Translations under genes and position numbers: made by a program
Part shown: positions 10,985-23,238 of the stretch, piece after piece
How positions within the stretch are numbered: the stretch's first letter is position 1
Layout: each line of letters begins with the position of its first letter
The notes under the pieces: generated by a model
Databases searched by the model: none
Told to the model about the DNA's origin: nothing
Seen by the model: the letters and a program-made list of their open reading frames with translations, nothing else
NCBI GenBank assembly: GCA_019155205.2
Contig: JAHNZQ020003148.1
Span: 1,265,878 to 1,329,877 of the forward strand
DNA length: 64,000 nt
DNA from: Gracilaria vermiculophylla
Lineage: Eukaryota > Rhodophyta > Florideophyceae > Gracilariales > Gracilariaceae
Direction of reading: 5' to 3'

Positions 10985-13945
10985 CCCAAACTTCGGCCTA
11001 ACTCCTCGCGGGTATTTCGATGCTCTTCACCATCCGGAGCTTATTCGACTGCGTCTCCTTTCGAAGATTACCACGGGACGCACGTTGGCGTCCGGTCCTG
11101 GAGATGCGGATACGATAACTATAGAGGCGGCGTTGTGAAACGTCACCTTCCGCAGGCGTGTGTAGATTGCACGTACATACCGATCCACGAAGGAAGTGCC
11201 CGATATGCATTATGCGACCAAGTTGGTTGCCACGAGGAACCACACCTTCACCTATAATCAGCCCAACCGGAGATACCGAGGTATCGCTCCGATGATGTTC
11301 AATGCTTGACGCGACGCATGGCACACCGTAGGGAGCTCGCCAGTCCTTAGTGAGACGTGAGCAGACCGCGGGAGCACGTCGACGTGCACAAGATTGGGGC
11401 TAGCTCCGGTGTCGAGGATAGCAAGCATCGTTATGGAGATGAGCGAGGATCATCCTTAAGAGGCAAACAACTTTTATTTATCACGGTAGAGCGTGCTAAC
11501 AAATTCCTGAAAGACGTCGAATGGTTCCAAATTGATTGGGAGACCCATCGATTCTGTGTCGCCCGTGCAGATGGCTTCTCTCCCTTTCCTAAGGGCGATC
11601 TCCGTGGGGCCAAAGCTCGACGGTTAGGAGCCACTTGAAGCCTCTACGCGTGATCCTGGGGATTTTCCTGTTTGGAGTATATCTGAATTTCAGTAGGGGA
11701 CGGCTGGTACGGTTGCGTATTGGGATGCACCATGTTCCCCGGAGATGCAACTGGTTTGGATGCCAGCTTCTGCGCTGTTGGCGAAAGTGCCAGTGGAACA
11801 GGCTGCATTGCAACTGGTGTGCGGGAACGGTAGCCTCCTTGAGGGGAGCAGATGTCATGATACACGGTTCGATAACTTCCGCTCTCCGCTGGTGTGTACT
11901 TCAGGTCCTGGAAATACTTCTTCCGTTCCTGCAGGAGGGCGGCCCTCATTACTGAAGTGAGAGTAGTACAGGGATACTGGCTTTCGAGACAAGCAAATCC
12001 TGCAAGGCAGTGGGCAGCTCCGACGGTTTGGGAATCGGACACTCCTATAAGAGCCTGTCAAGCCGTACGAAGTAGGCGTTGAGGGTGTCCTCGCCCTAGA
12101 CGGTGCTCACTGAGATAAGGCATATGTGAGAGCACGTGCCTCTTGCTCTCCCTCGAGCGTGAGCTCGTCGACCTCCCCTGTGCTGCTGAAGTCCAATGAC
12201 AGGGCGGATGCCCGACGGATCCTTAAGGCCGTCTGTTTTTCTTTAAGGGGAGCGTGACTGCGCCGAGTGGCACGGTGGGTATCCCTGTAGGATTCCGGGA
12301 AACGTTAAAGCGCCGTTTCGGTGGTCTTTGGGGTCATCGTATAGTATTGACGCACCCTGGCGCGGATCGAGGGAAGGATTCCCCGAGAAACAATGACTTA
12401 AACCGCCGTTCGGAGTACACGTTCCCACACCGTGGGCCTTCGTCCAAAGCTTCTGTGAGAACTCCGTTTCGGCCATTCCCATATTCTGCGCATAGAAGGT
12501 GACTTCTGTATCAGCATCGGGTATCATCTCGTCAATTACGTACCGTTCAAGGAAAAAATTCAACACGTCCAGTTACGTCGTCAAAATCTCCGTTCCAGGA
12601 TCATCTTCAATGCTGCTCTGTTCCGTGAGGCGTCGGTGCACCAGCGATTACGCTTGAACTGTGAGGTAAAACTGAAAGCAGCAGAAGGCGGTACTTTCAT
12701 CGACACCATTTGTATTACACGCTGAACGGAATCGTATGAGAAAATTCAACACCGAAATGTAGTCTTCACCTGAGAAGGAGTGCTTCTCATCTGAATATCC
12801 AACCGGTGCTGGAACTTCGTGAGTCGTTTAGCGACCGACGCGTCGTAAAGACTGGAGCGATCATTTAACCGGTGGGTGTCATAATCCATCACTTTGGTGA
12901 GGAGGTTGTTAAGTGGGACGACCATGTTGACCCTTCCGCTTTTCTCCTCAGGAGGTATACTGCTCTCCGAGCTGGAGCTGTTCACGGATACAGAATCTGA
13001 GCTTCTCTCTGAACTGGCGTATTGCTTTCTGCTTTTCTCTTTTTGTTTCTTTCGGCGCCTTTTCTGTAGGTTCTCTGGGTGCCTGACGATGCGCTCGTTA
13101 TCTTGAATCGTTTTAGGAGTATTCTGTACTTCTGTAATTGTGTGAAATACTTCGCGACCGGTATTCTATCCTCCTCCGTACGGCGACAGATCCAGACGGT
13201 GCAAAGCAATATTCCTGAAGTGTTCCCGTTTCCCTACGACATTATCCTTTCCTCCCCTGGCGTAGGGGCGGCAGTATCATGTGCTTCTCTGCCCAGGATT
13301 ATCTTACGTGTTGATAGAGGGAAACTCTCCTGTACGGAAGAATGACTTTGAAACATCGCTGCCGGGAGCAGCTGCATGCATGGGAATGACCCTTTGCCCG
13401 GATAACATCTAACATCACCTCAAGGAAGGGGTCCGAATCCAGCAAGGCATCCACAGCACAGTTAACATTCTCCATTGCATTTTCCTCCACAAGGGCGTGG
13501 CGGTGCGCTCCAAAATGCGCTTCGAAACCAGCAGAAAATCTTTCGACCAGCACATATGAAAGCCAATCCATAAGGCGCAGGGCCAGGGACTCCAGGAGGG
13601 AGTTAGCTTCCAGTTGTTCTCGTCCCTTTAGCTCCTGAGATGGCAGCTGCGATGCATTGTGCGGTTCTTCAACCTCCACGTCGGCGTTCTCCAAATGTGT
13701 CACGGGGAATTCCGCTTGCCTCCGATCGCGCACTCTTCTAAAGCGATTCCTGAAACGCTCCACAGTGAAGCAGAGATACCGAAGGAGACTTTCAGGGTCT
13801 TCCAGTCGGACGGCCATCTCCTGGGACGCGCTGGGCGTGCTGCGCCCACCGACGGAGTCGGTTGCTTGAGGGTCCTGTTGGGGGGTTTACATTGGGGGTT
13901 CTGAGGGGTCCATATAGGTGTAGGTCGGGGGTGATTTTCTTCCAT
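10985..13945 (-). pseudogene. gag and protease region of chromovirus 1
   Basis: The gag side spans about 13945-12150. The frame at 13817-13299 (ENADVEVEEPHNASQLPSQE, then LLESLALRLMDWLS) aligns with the plus-strand frame at 17048-17299 of chromovirus 2. A gag core segment (TEFSQKLWTKA) near 12470 matches one near 18310. The protease end, near 11324-11000, ends in a segment (KETQSNKLRMVKSIEIPARS) shared with 19740. Gag forms the particle and protease cuts the polyprotein. Reading frames are broken. Confidence 0.65.
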
Positions 13946-14047
13946 TTCCGAATCCTCTTAAGTAAGAATTCCACCGTTGGGTTCCGATCGTTGCAAACTA
14001 AAAACTCTGGTCTGTCGTGACTCTTGCGACTTTTCCAGGTAACTGAA

Positions 14048-14066
14048 CTTCTAAGTCAGGAGACCA
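14048..14066 (-). promoter_or_regulatory. Primer binding site of chromovirus 1
   Basis: Two bases inside the 5' LTR the minus strand reads TGGTCTCCTGACTTAGAAG. Its complement contains CTTCTAA, a canonical anticodon-loop sequence for tRNA-Arg(UCU), rather than a T-arm plus acceptor end. Priming from an internal or half tRNA is therefore suspected. The same site is seen at 16715. Confidence 0.5.
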
Positions 14067-14068
14067 AT

Positions 14069-14621
14069 TTTGGTACCGTGAGTTTTTCTTTCGATGCAGT
14101 AGTGCATGACGCCCTTTAGTAGTTTTTGTTGACTCCAATTGAGCGAGCTCCTAAAGGTGGTCTCCAGTAATCGCTGTCACGAGCCGGAGGAATCCTGAAA
14201 AGGGATCCCTAAACACCAAGCGGAGAGTAAGGTTCACTGGACGAGCAATGTTTCTTCAGGCACTGCTACAAGGCGACCTGGTCGTTGGAGGCTGAGAAAC
14301 CTAAGGATATTCGACGAGAGTCTCCAACCGGAAAAATAAACGTAGACTTAAGGGTGATTGATTTACTTCCTCAGAAATGGAGCTCAACCGGCGCGTTCGT
14401 TACCCGGCTGGGAGCCCGCCTCGGCAGGTTTCACTACTGTAGTAGTTACCTGCACCAATTAACTAAAATACCTCTAAATTCTACCGTTCCTCAAGTGTAC
14501 TGTAGCAAACATGGACCGACCAATGCACCACGGGGCTCAGTTAATAAAATAGGACCCCTCCTCAGGAATACCCAGACGTAAACCAACATAATAATATCAC
14601 CTTAGGATCCAATGTACTACA
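14069..14621 (-). repeat. 5' LTR of chromovirus 1
   Basis: 553 bp, reverse orientation. It starts TTTGGTAC (family consensus TGTGGTAC) and ends TGTACTACA. It would carry the promoter and polyadenylation signal of the element. Confidence 0.85.
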
Positions 14622-14974
14622 GGTGGGCTCCCGGCGTGGTACTTAATCTGCCTATCGAGCTGCACCTCTGGGGACGTAAACCAAGCACCCCATAGGCTTC
14701 CTCTACTTTTTCCGGTTGGAGATTCTCTTTTAACGCCTTCAGGTTTCAAGGACGCCGATCCCCAGATTTCCTCATAGCAGCGCCTGTAGGAGCATTGTCC
14801 GGTCAGTGAACCCCTTGGTCCGCTTGGTGCTTGCGGACCCCCTTTCAGGACTCCTCCGGCTCGTGACCGTGATTACCGGAGAACAGCTTTCGAAACCGGT
14901 GCCTTTGGAGTCACCAAAAGCTTCTGAAGAACGTTGTGCGCAACTACCTCGGAAGGAGAACTGAGGGTACCACA
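14622..14974 (+). mobile_element. LTR copy split by chromovirus 1, right part
   Basis: This continues the LTR broken at 5577. It runs from GGTGGGCTCCCGGCG to the LTR end GTACCACA (14967-14974). Pogo sequence resumes directly after it. Confidence 0.85.
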
Positions 14975-15800
14975 ACTTTCACCCAGAATTTGTGCGTGCC
15001 AAAGTGAAAACTTTCACTCGTTTTCCTTATGCTGCTGTAACGGCCGTTTCGTCCAGATTCCACATTCTGTTCGGGTCATTGTATGTATCGCGGTGTTTAA
15101 TTTTTAGCGCTGTCAGGTGGTTAATTTAAGTACCGAAGTGATCTGGGTTCTCCCCCAGGAAGTACCTATGGTTGAGGTCTTTTGTTTTCCGTACCATTAT
15201 TTCATGACTACCTGCGCGAAAGGATCGAACTTTCTCCATGTTAAGAAGTTGGGTCTTGTACATTTTGCGCCAATCAATTGCTTTTTCGCCCATGTAAAGC
15301 CTAGTATGGTTGACGTCTAACGCAAAAGTTTCTTTCTCCAGCGTATTCTATTCGTTTGACAGTCATTTTTTTATTCTGTATCGTTATGGATCACAAGAAG
15401 TCCAGTGTGATACACAAAAGGATTCAGGAACATGTTAATCCATGTATTATTACTTTTTTTCATCGCTCTGCGATGCAGATTAGCAATGGATGTTGATAAG
15501 CCACATGTAGTTGCTACTATTCAGCTTTATGTATCTGCTTTAAAAGCTCTGAGGCACGAATGCGAGCATCTTCGTTCTGCTCTACATTGGTCCTGATTTT
15601 ATTTAGCCGAGCTGTCTGCTGCCGCATGGACTCCAGCGTTATGTGAACGTCCAGAACATGGTAGTGTGTATGTCTGTAGGACAGCTCAGTGAGGAAAAGA
15701 ATGAAAAAACTTTGTTAATTACAACATCTAAAGCTGACTACTATGAACTGAAGAATATATGGCTCTGACGATTTGCTTAATTTCTCCTTTTGTAGCAATT
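14975..15800 (-). pseudogene. pogo-like transposase, N-terminal part (Pogo copy 1, right piece)
   Basis: Minus-strand sequence matches Pogo copy 2 in two places: 14975-15110 against 27580-27745, and 15120-15690 against 28304-28826. The latter covers the helix-turn-helix end that binds the element termini. From about 15665 to 15800 it also matches 31832-31980, which is Pogo copy 2 sequence on the far side of the Tc1-like insertion. No intact frame remains. Confidence 0.65.
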
Positions 15801-15804
15801 TTAC

Positions 15805-16159
15805 TTTCAAGGGTTAACCCTCTCAAGAGGGATATTCCGCAAAACGTTTTGAAGCCCTAAGATCTTGCTTTGGACCGCAAAACAAACAGGTTTTACTTGT
15901 GGCGTTTTGAATCTGGTTTTCCGAATTTGGCACAGGGGGTATTTACACAAACCTCGTACGCCCGCCTACCTTGGCTCTCGAGCTCAGCAATGCTGCGCCA
16001 AACTGAGGAGGCCGCCCGTGGCGCTTCCCACGGGCTTATTTTCTTTGCCGCCACCTTCTACAACACCTTGGCGATGGCTCCAGGCTTTCCGTCTTGGAAT
16101 ATCGTCATCCGCATCTCCGACTGGGTTCTGTTCAACACCACAAACATTTACGGCGTTTG
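15805..16159 (-). pseudogene. pogo-like transposase, C-terminal end (Pogo copy 2, piece 1)
   Basis: This segment matches 4090-4330 of Pogo copy 1, including TTCTTTGCCGCCACC and CATCCGCATCTCCGACTGGG. It stops at 16159, where an LTR begins, and resumes at 26540. The short flank GTTTG (16155-16159) and GTTTA (26540-26544) mark the target duplication. Confidence 0.75.
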
Positions 16160-16712
16160 TGTAGTACAGTGGCTCCTAAGGCGAAAAATGGTGGTGTGGC
16201 CTTATGACATACTGTTCCTAAGGAGGGCTCGTATTATATTAACTGAGCAACGTGGTGCATAATTCTGCCCGCGTGCGCTGCAGTATCTTAAGAAACGGTG
16301 GAATTTATAATTACTTTAATTCATTTACGCAGGTAGATACTACAGTAGTGAGACCTGCCGAGGCGGGCTCCCGGCTTGGTACCTAATCCGCCGGTGGAGC
16401 TCCACCTCTAGGAGAAGTAAAGGCAAGCATCCTTGAATCTTCATCTACCTCTCCGATTCAAGACTCGTCGATCATTCTCAGGTTTCTAAGCCACCTATCC
16501 CCAGGTCGCATCATAGAAGCGCCTATAGGAGCATTGTACGCCCAGTGAACCTCCCCTTCGCTTGTTGTTTGTGGATCCTCTTTAAGAATTCCACCGGCTC
16601 GCGACAGCGCATACCGGAGACCACCTTTAGGAACACGCACCTTTGCAGTCAACAAAAACTCCTAACGGACGTTCTGCTCTACTACCTCGAGAGAAGGGAT
16701 GACAGTACCATG
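16160..16712 (+). repeat. 5' LTR of chromovirus 2
   Basis: 553 bp beginning TGTAGTACAGTGGCTCC. It ends GTACCATG, where the solo LTR at 28298 ends GTACCACA, so its terminal CA has mutated. Confidence 0.85.
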
Positions 16713-16714
16713 AC

Positions 16715-16733
16715 TGGTCTCCCGACTTAGAAG
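16715..16733 (+). promoter_or_regulatory. Primer binding site of chromovirus 2
   Basis: TGGTCTCCCGACTTAGAAG starts two bases after the LTR, matching the site at 14048-14066 with one substitution. The complement contains the anticodon-loop-like CTTCTAA flanked by short complementary arms. Confidence 0.5.
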
Positions 16734-16789
16734 GTCACAGTTCCTAAAGGATTCGCACAAGTCGCAGCAGAACCGTGTTTATAGTTTGC

Positions 16790-18690
16790 AAGGACCAACC
16801 CGAACAGTAGAATTCTTCTTTAAGGTGATTCGGAAGTGGAAGCAAATCACCCCCGAACTACTCCTCTATGGACCCCCCAGAACCCCCAATGGAAACCCCC
16901 CTACAGGATCCTCAAGCAACCGACTCCGTCGGTGGCCGCAGCACGCGCAGCGCTCCGCAGGTGACGGCCACCACACTGGAGGACCCTGAAAGTCTCCTTC
17001 GGAATCCTGGCTCCTCTGTGTAGCGTTTCAGGAATCGCTTTAGGAGAGTGCACTATCGGAGTCAAGCGGAATCCCCCGCGACACCTCTGGAAAACGCCGA
17101 TGTGGAGCTCGAAGTACCGCACACTGCATCGCAGCCCCCACCTCAGGAGCTGCATGGACTGGAACACCCGGAGGCAAACTCCCTCCTGGAGTCGCTGGCC
17201 CCGCGCCTTATGGATTGGCTCTCACAACAGCAGGTCGAAAGAATACCTGCAGGTGTTGAAGCCCACTCCAGAGCGCGCCGCCACTTCTTTGTGGAGTAAA
17301 TCGCAACAGAGAGCGCTCACCATGCTGTGGATGCTTTGCTGGATTCCAATCCTTTCCTAGAGGTGATCGCAGATTTTATCCGTGCGGAAATTTGCTCCCA
17401 AACCGCGCAGCTGGTCCCCGCAGCAGCGTTTCAAAGTTATTCTTCCGTACAGGAGAGGTTCCCTCTATCAACACCTAAGGTGACCCCGGGTAAAGAAGGA
17501 CAGGTTTTTGCCACCCCTACGCCAGAGGAGGAAAGGATACTGCCGTAGGGAAACGGAACCACTTCAGGAATCTTGCTATGCACCGTCTGGACCTGACGCC
17601 CTACGGAGAAGGACAGGATGCCGGTCGCGAAGGAATTCACCCAAGGAGAGAAGGACAGGATATTCCTCGGGTGAATCGCGATAACGGGGGTATCGTCAGT
17701 AACCCAGACCACCTCAAGAAAAGACGCCAAAAGAAAGAGAGGAAAAAAAGAAGAAAGCGAGAGCTGGATTCGGAGCGAAGCTCAGACTCTGAATCCGTAA
17801 ACAACTCCAGCTTGGAGGACAGTATATCTTCCAAGGAGAAAGCAGAAGGGTCAGGAAGGTCGTCCCGCTTAACGACCTCTTCGCCAAAGTGGTAGATTAT
17901 GACACCTACAGGTTGATTGCTTGCTCCACTCTCTACGACGCGTCAGTCGCTAAATGACTTACGAAGATCCAGCGCCGCATGGAAATTTAAATGAAGGAGC
18001 ACTCCTTCTCAGGCGAAGACCCCATCTCAGTGTTGAATATTCTCTCACGCTTCCGTTTAGCGTGTAATGCCAATGGTGTCCATGAAGGTGCCACCGAATG
18101 TTGCTTTCAGTTCTACGTCACAGACCAAGCCTACCCGCTGGTGTAGCCGCGCCTCTTGGAGGTGTGCACCATTAAGGATGATCCTGGAACGGAGATCTGG
18201 ACGGTGTACCCGGAGGTGGTGAATTTCCTCCTCAAAAGTTACGCCACGGACGAGGTGATAGCCGATGCTGACGCTGAGGTCACCCGCTATAGGTAGAATA
18301 CGGGAATGACCGATAGGGAGTTCTCACAGAAGTTGTGGACGAAGGCCCTACGGTGTTGGAACTTGTACTCCGAATGGCGGTTGAAGTCATTTTTTGTCGA
18401 GGGACTCTTTCCCTCGATTCCAGCCAGGGTGCGTGATCACCTGACCACGCACCCAAAGACGAGCTTTACAGAGCTAGCGCGTCTCGTAGAATCCTATGAG
18501 GATACCTACCGTGCCGCTCGTCACAGCCACGCTCCACTTTCGGACAATCCGGCGGCCTCAAGGACCCGTCGGGCATCCGCTCTGACGTTGGACTCCGGCA
18601 CTTGGGAGGTGGTCGACGAGCTTACGCGTGGGGAAGTAGAAGGCCAATGCCGTCATATACGTCTCATCTCAAGAAGCACCGTCTAAGACG
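16790..18690 (+). pseudogene. gag region of chromovirus 2
   Basis: Broken frames run from about 16790. The segment at 17048-17299 reads LENADVELEVPHTASQPPPQ and LLESLAPRLMDWLSQ. A basic, Ser/Glu-rich stretch follows at 17578-17895 (KKRRQKKERKKRRKREL). The retrotransposon-gag core is at 18306-18560 (EFSQKLWTKALRCWNLYSEW, then SFTELARLVESYEDTY). Gag would form the particle. I did not find a convincing CCHC zinc knuckle. Stops near 17300, 17895 and 18300 separate the pieces. Confidence 0.65.
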
Positions 18691-19339
18691 AGGACACCTT
18701 CGTCTCCAACTTCGTACGCCTCGGCAGGATCTTTCAGGAGTGTCCGATTTGCGAACCCTCTAAGCTACCCACCGCCTTGCAGGATTTGCTTGTCTCGAGA
18801 GCCAGTACATCGTATGACTCACTACGGCAGTGAGGGCCGCCATCCTGCAGGAACGGGAGAAGAACTTCCAGGACCTGAACAACACACCAATGGAGGGCGG
18901 AAGTTATCGAACCGCTTATCGCGACATCCGCTCCCCTCAAGGAAACTAGGGTTACCGCGCTCGACTGAGAGTGCAGCCTGTTCCACTGTCACTTGCTCCA
19001 GCAACGCAGGTGCCGGTATCCAAACCGCTTGCACCTCAAAAGAACATGTCGCATCTCGATGCACCACCACAGAAGCCGTCTCCGACTGGAGCTCAGCCCC
19101 TCTCCAACCACGAAAAAACTCAGGGCCACGCGCATAGGCTCCGCGTGGCTCCTTACTATCGAGCATCAGCTCCACGAAGGTCGCCGTTAGGAAAGGGGGA
19201 GAAGCCTTCTGCTCCATCGACGCAGAATCGGCGGGCCCCTCAATCCCGCTGGACCCATTCGACACATATGAGGATTCTATTCGCGAGCTCTGCCGTGAGA
19301 AATACAAAGTGTTCGCCTCTGTAAGATGTTCCTAACTTG

Positions 19340-19857
19340 CCTCCATCACGGTGCGCACTATCCTCGATACCAGAGATGGCCTCAATCTGGTGCACGCCGA
19401 CGTGTTCCCGCAGTCTGCTCTCGGCTCCTTGAGGACTGGCATGCTCCGTAAGGTGCGCGATGCGCTGCCTCGAGCATTGAACATCCTCAGAGCTATAGCC
19501 CTGTATCTCCGGTTGGGCTCCTTACAGGTCAGGGTGTGGTTCCTGGTGGCAACCCACTTGGCCACACAATACATATTGGGCACTTCATTTCTGGACCGGT
19601 ATGTACGTGCAATCTACCCACGCCTGCGGAAGGTGACGTTTCACGACGCCGCCCCTGTAGGTATCGTGTTCGCATCTCCAGGATCGGACGACAGCGCGCG
19701 TCACGTGGGTAATCTTCCACAGGAGACGCAATCGAATGAGATCCGGGTGGTGAAGAGCATCGAAATACCCGCGAGGAGTCAGGCCGAAGTTTGGGTGCAG
19801 ACATCTGCATCTGGCCTTTCATTCCTACAGGGAAGTCTATACTTGACGACAAAGTAG
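19340..19857 (+). pseudogene. Aspartic protease region of chromovirus 2
   Basis: The frame contains a conserved retropepsin flank (YILGTSFLDRYVRAIYP) of the type seen in Ty3/gypsy proteases, followed by a linker (QETQSNEIRVVKSIEIPARS) shared with chromovirus 1. An exact catalytic DTG is not evident; LDTRDG near 19360 may be its remnant. It would process the Gag-Pol polyprotein. The frame ends in a stop before reverse transcriptase. Confidence 0.55.
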
Positions 19858-20049
19858 CGCTCCATGATGGCGAACGGTGTTATGGAAGTAATACCGAACA
19901 TTCCCTTCAGGGTTCTGCTCGCCAACCTCAAGAAGTCGCCGTTACGGCTCCAGAAAGGAATTGTCGTCGGACTGGCACTACCCGCCCCTGCAGGACTGGC
20001 TCATCTTCCTCTTGTGGTAGATCTTGTGGACCAAAATTAAATTATCACC

Positions 20050-21037
20050 ATGGAGGCTGAAGCGACTTTAACGGCTCCAGAGGAAGAGAATCCTGGCACA
20101 TGGCAGGAGAAACTCCAATTTGGCAAAGATTTCGTAGGGTATCGCCATAGGATAGTGGAGATGCTATCAGCCTTTGAGGACATGTGTTCTGATCGCCTGG
20201 GTCAGGTGAGCCTGGCCAAGCATAGGATCCAGCTCACACCTGTTGCAAAACCGGTATACCAACTCTCGAGGAGGACCGGACCCCATGCGCGCGACTTCGA
20301 ACGCGATGAGGTCCCCCGGCTGCTGGAGAAAGGGGGTTATCGAACTTTTCAGTTCCGAATAGATCTCCCCGGTGGTGTTTGTGAAGAAGAAAGATGGCTC
20401 CTTGAGGTTCTGTATTGACTATGGACGCCTCAACGAGGTGACGGTAGGCGATTCGTACCCGATTCCCGGTATGGATGAATGTATCGACTCTCTAGGTGAG
20501 GCGTACGTTTTCTCCACGCTAGATACCAACAGTAACTACTGGCAGACTGAGATGGACGACTCCGATAAAAATAAATCAACGTTCACCTCGCACTGTAGGA
20601 TTTTCATATTCCTAAGGATGCCATTTGGATTGCAGAATGCACCCGCTACGTTTCAGTGGTTAGAGGACGTAATCCTGTCAAAAGTGGAGTGGCCGTACGC
20701 GTTGGTGTACATTGATGATGTAATCATATACTCCGGCAGCGTGGAGGAGCACTTCATTCATGTGAACCACGTGCTCCAACTCCTAAAGGATGCTGGACTC
20801 ACCTTGAAGCTGGAGAAATAATTCTTTTTAAAGTTCTCGGTGGATTACCTGGGGCACGTTGTGCTCCCGGGCCGCCTATATGTTTCCAAAAAAACTCATG
20901 TCGCCATCAAGGAAGCTCACCCTCCAACAAACCAGACGGAGCTGCGGTCCTTCCTGGGGTTGTGTAATGTCTTCCGGAGGTTTGTCCCGAAGTTCTCTCG
21001 TATCGCGGAGCCGTTAATTTGCCTCTTGGATAACTAA
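20050..21037 (+). pseudogene. Reverse transcriptase of chromovirus 2
   Basis: Ty3/gypsy reverse transcriptase blocks appear in order: KHRIQLTP, then after a frameshift near 20380 VFVKKKDGSLRFCIDYGRLN, SYPIPGMDECIDSLG, FSTLDTNSNYWQ, RMPFGLQNAPATFQ and the catalytic YIDD box at about 20710. After a stop at 20819-20821 it continues SVDYLGHVVLPG and LRSFLGLCNVFRRF. The enzyme copies the element RNA to DNA. The frameshift and the stop disable it. The catalytic aspartates are still present, unlike in chromovirus 1. Confidence 0.85.
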
Positions 21038-21039
21038 AA

Positions 21040-21510
21040 GCCGACAGAAATGGTTATCTCTACGGACGAAGAGTTTGAAGCCTTTACCACCCTGAAGAAG
21101 AGACTGATAGAGCCTATGATCTTGGTAGTTCCGAAGTGGCACGGCCGAATGGTACTGGACACTGACTCCTGTAAATATTAGGTCAGATGTGCCCTCTTAC
21201 AGGACCAACCTGAAGGTGGACTTCAACCCATCGGATACTGGAGTAGCAGCCTCACACCTACGGAAGGGAATTATTCCGCCTCAGAGCGCGAATTTCTCGC
21301 CATAGCGTGGGCGGTTATTCTTTTACGCCCATACCTGGAAAGCGCGCGTTTCACCTTAGGATCGACCACGCACCATTTAAGTGGATACTGTCTTTGACGG
21401 ATGCTTCCGGTCGCGTAAAAAGGTGGAGACTGCGCCTCCTGCAGTTCCATTTAGACATCGTTTACCGTCTTAGCATAAAACGCCAGGCAGTGGACGCGCT
21501 CTCGTAAACC
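21040..21510 (+). pseudogene. RNase H of chromovirus 2
   Basis: Blocks read DTDSCKY, stop, VRCALLQDQPEGGLQPIGYW, then YSASEREFLAIAWAV and the end FTLRIDHAPFKWILSLTDASG and DIVYR. These are typical of the Ty3/gypsy RNase H that removes the RNA strand. Stops at 21036 and near 21180 and a frameshift break it. Confidence 0.75.
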
Positions 21511-21606
21511 TCCACCAAGGTAGAAGACAAAACAACTTTGGAGGACAACATCCCGTGTCTTTTCATCCAAGACGCCGACAGGATAGAATGATCAGATGGA
21601 GAATGC

Positions 21607-23238
21607 TTGGAATGCTGTGAAACTGGAACAAAGTACAGTGGGCTCCCTGAGATGATGACTCTTGCTGAGGAGGAAAAAGAAGTTCTCCCTATTACCGTAG
21701 CGGAGTTCCCGAAAGAGCGGAGTACGAATACGTACTGCATGGAGTGTCTAGCCACTGTGTGGAGTTTAAAATCGTCCTTTGATGTCGACCGGGACGGCGT
21801 GCATGTACGCTGCGCTCCTTTGGATGAAGCTCTCCAAATGATGGTCCCGACGAAACTACGGGCGAGGGTGCTGTATCTCTCGCACTATCCTCGCTTCGCC
21901 GGGCACCCCGGTGGATCGCAGATGTATTTCACAATGCGAAGGGAGTTCTGTTGGTCGAAAATGGCTATTGACGCCTTCCAAACGGTGGCGGATCGCTATT
22001 CCTGCACCACCACTAAGGGGAATATACGGAAACTCCGGAGGCCACTTACTCTGTTCCCACCTTCAGGACCTCTAGAGTTCGTGGCCATAGACATCATGGG
22101 CCTCCTCCCCAAGGCGGAGCGAGAGTACCAATTAATCCTCGTGATCACCGGTCGTTTCTCGAAGATCACGCGTGCTATCCCCCTCCGCAGTACCACTGCA
22201 CCAGTAATTGGCGACGTCTTTTTGGAGCACTGGATTTACCAATATGGGATACCGGTGTACCTCCTCACGAAAAATGGCCCACAGTTCGTGGCAAAGCTCT
22301 TCAGTGCCGTCTCCGGAATGGTGGGGATGAAGCAATTGTTTACAACTGCCTGTCACCCCCAGACCAACGGAAAAGCGAAGAGATTCAACACGACCATCGC
22401 CTCGAAACTGAAGCACTACATCGCGGACCACGAGAAGGATTGGGATGCATATGTGGGCCCCCTCAAGTATGTATACAACGTGCAAGTGCGCCGCTCCACG
22501 GGGACCCCTCCTTTCAATCTGGTGCTCTCGCGCATCCCGCCAACTGCCGTCATTGTGGCACACGACGCAGCGCATCCGGCGGATGGGTCCCAGGCACCAA
22601 CAGTGGCGCAAGCCAAACGCTCCATTCTAAGGCGGTATGAGAACGCGCTCTCTCTCTCGCAAAGAAGAGACTCAATGCCTCGTAGAGAAAACATAAACAG
22701 GACTTCGACCGGAAGGTGAAAACAGGCCCTCACCTGGAGATGAGCGACGAGGTTTCCCTCGACAAACCTTGGGACATCCGACAAACCGCCGGACGTCAAG
22801 CGCAAGTTAGCGCCGACCACCTCAGGGCCTTACAAAGTCCTGGCCATCTATAGGGACACTGTCGCCATTGAGATAAACGGGCTCAGAGACGTTGTCTCCC
22901 ATGATAGGGTGACGAAAGTACCAACGTCCAGCCTCTTAGGAATGCCCACCACCCCACCTCAAGGACAACCCGCGGAACTTCCTCATCCGACCACCTCAGG
23001 AGTGACGACACCGCTTGATACTGAGAACCGTATCACCGCTCTCGGCGAACCACTGCGGGAAGCTCCCGGCGCCATCATGACCCCTGAAGGTGACATCCTC
23101 TACGCAGTGGAACATATCGTCTCCCACCGACAAACCCCTGACGAAATACTGCACCGCATCCGCTGGTATGGGTACCCCTCAAAGGACGACACCGGAGAAC
23201 CTCCGGAGCACATCCTGGAGAACTTCCTCAGGCGATAG
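21607..23238 (+). pseudogene. Integrase with C-terminal chromodomain, chromovirus 2
   Basis: A 370-codon frame (21607-22719) holds the integrase H2C2-like region (YLSHYPRFAGHPGG) and the core. The first catalytic Asp is kept (VAIDIMG), but the second site reads LLTKNGPQFV (Lys for Asp) and the third reads QTNGKAKRFN (Lys for Glu). After a frame break the C terminus (22909-23238) has a chromodomain: ILYAVEHIVSHR, then ILHRIRWYGYPSKDDTGEP and HILENF. This places the element in the chromovirus branch. The core cannot be catalytic as written. Confidence 0.85.

Larger units (their letters stand above)
5578..14621 (-). mobile_element. Ty3/gypsy chromovirus 1, full-length, degenerate, reversed
   Basis: The element is bounded by LTRs at 5578-6129 and 14069-14621. 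Its coding order on the minus strand is gag, protease, reverse transcriptase, RNase H, integrase, chromodomain, the Ty3/gypsy order. It inserted into an older copy of its own LTR. The left flank GGCAG (5573-5577) and right flank GGTGG (14622-14626) differ by two transitions, and the intact LTR at 25985-26539 has GGTGG at that spot. All genes carry frameshifts and stops, so it is inactive. A plus-strand reading frame lies between the end of pol and the 3' LTR. Confidence 0.85.
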
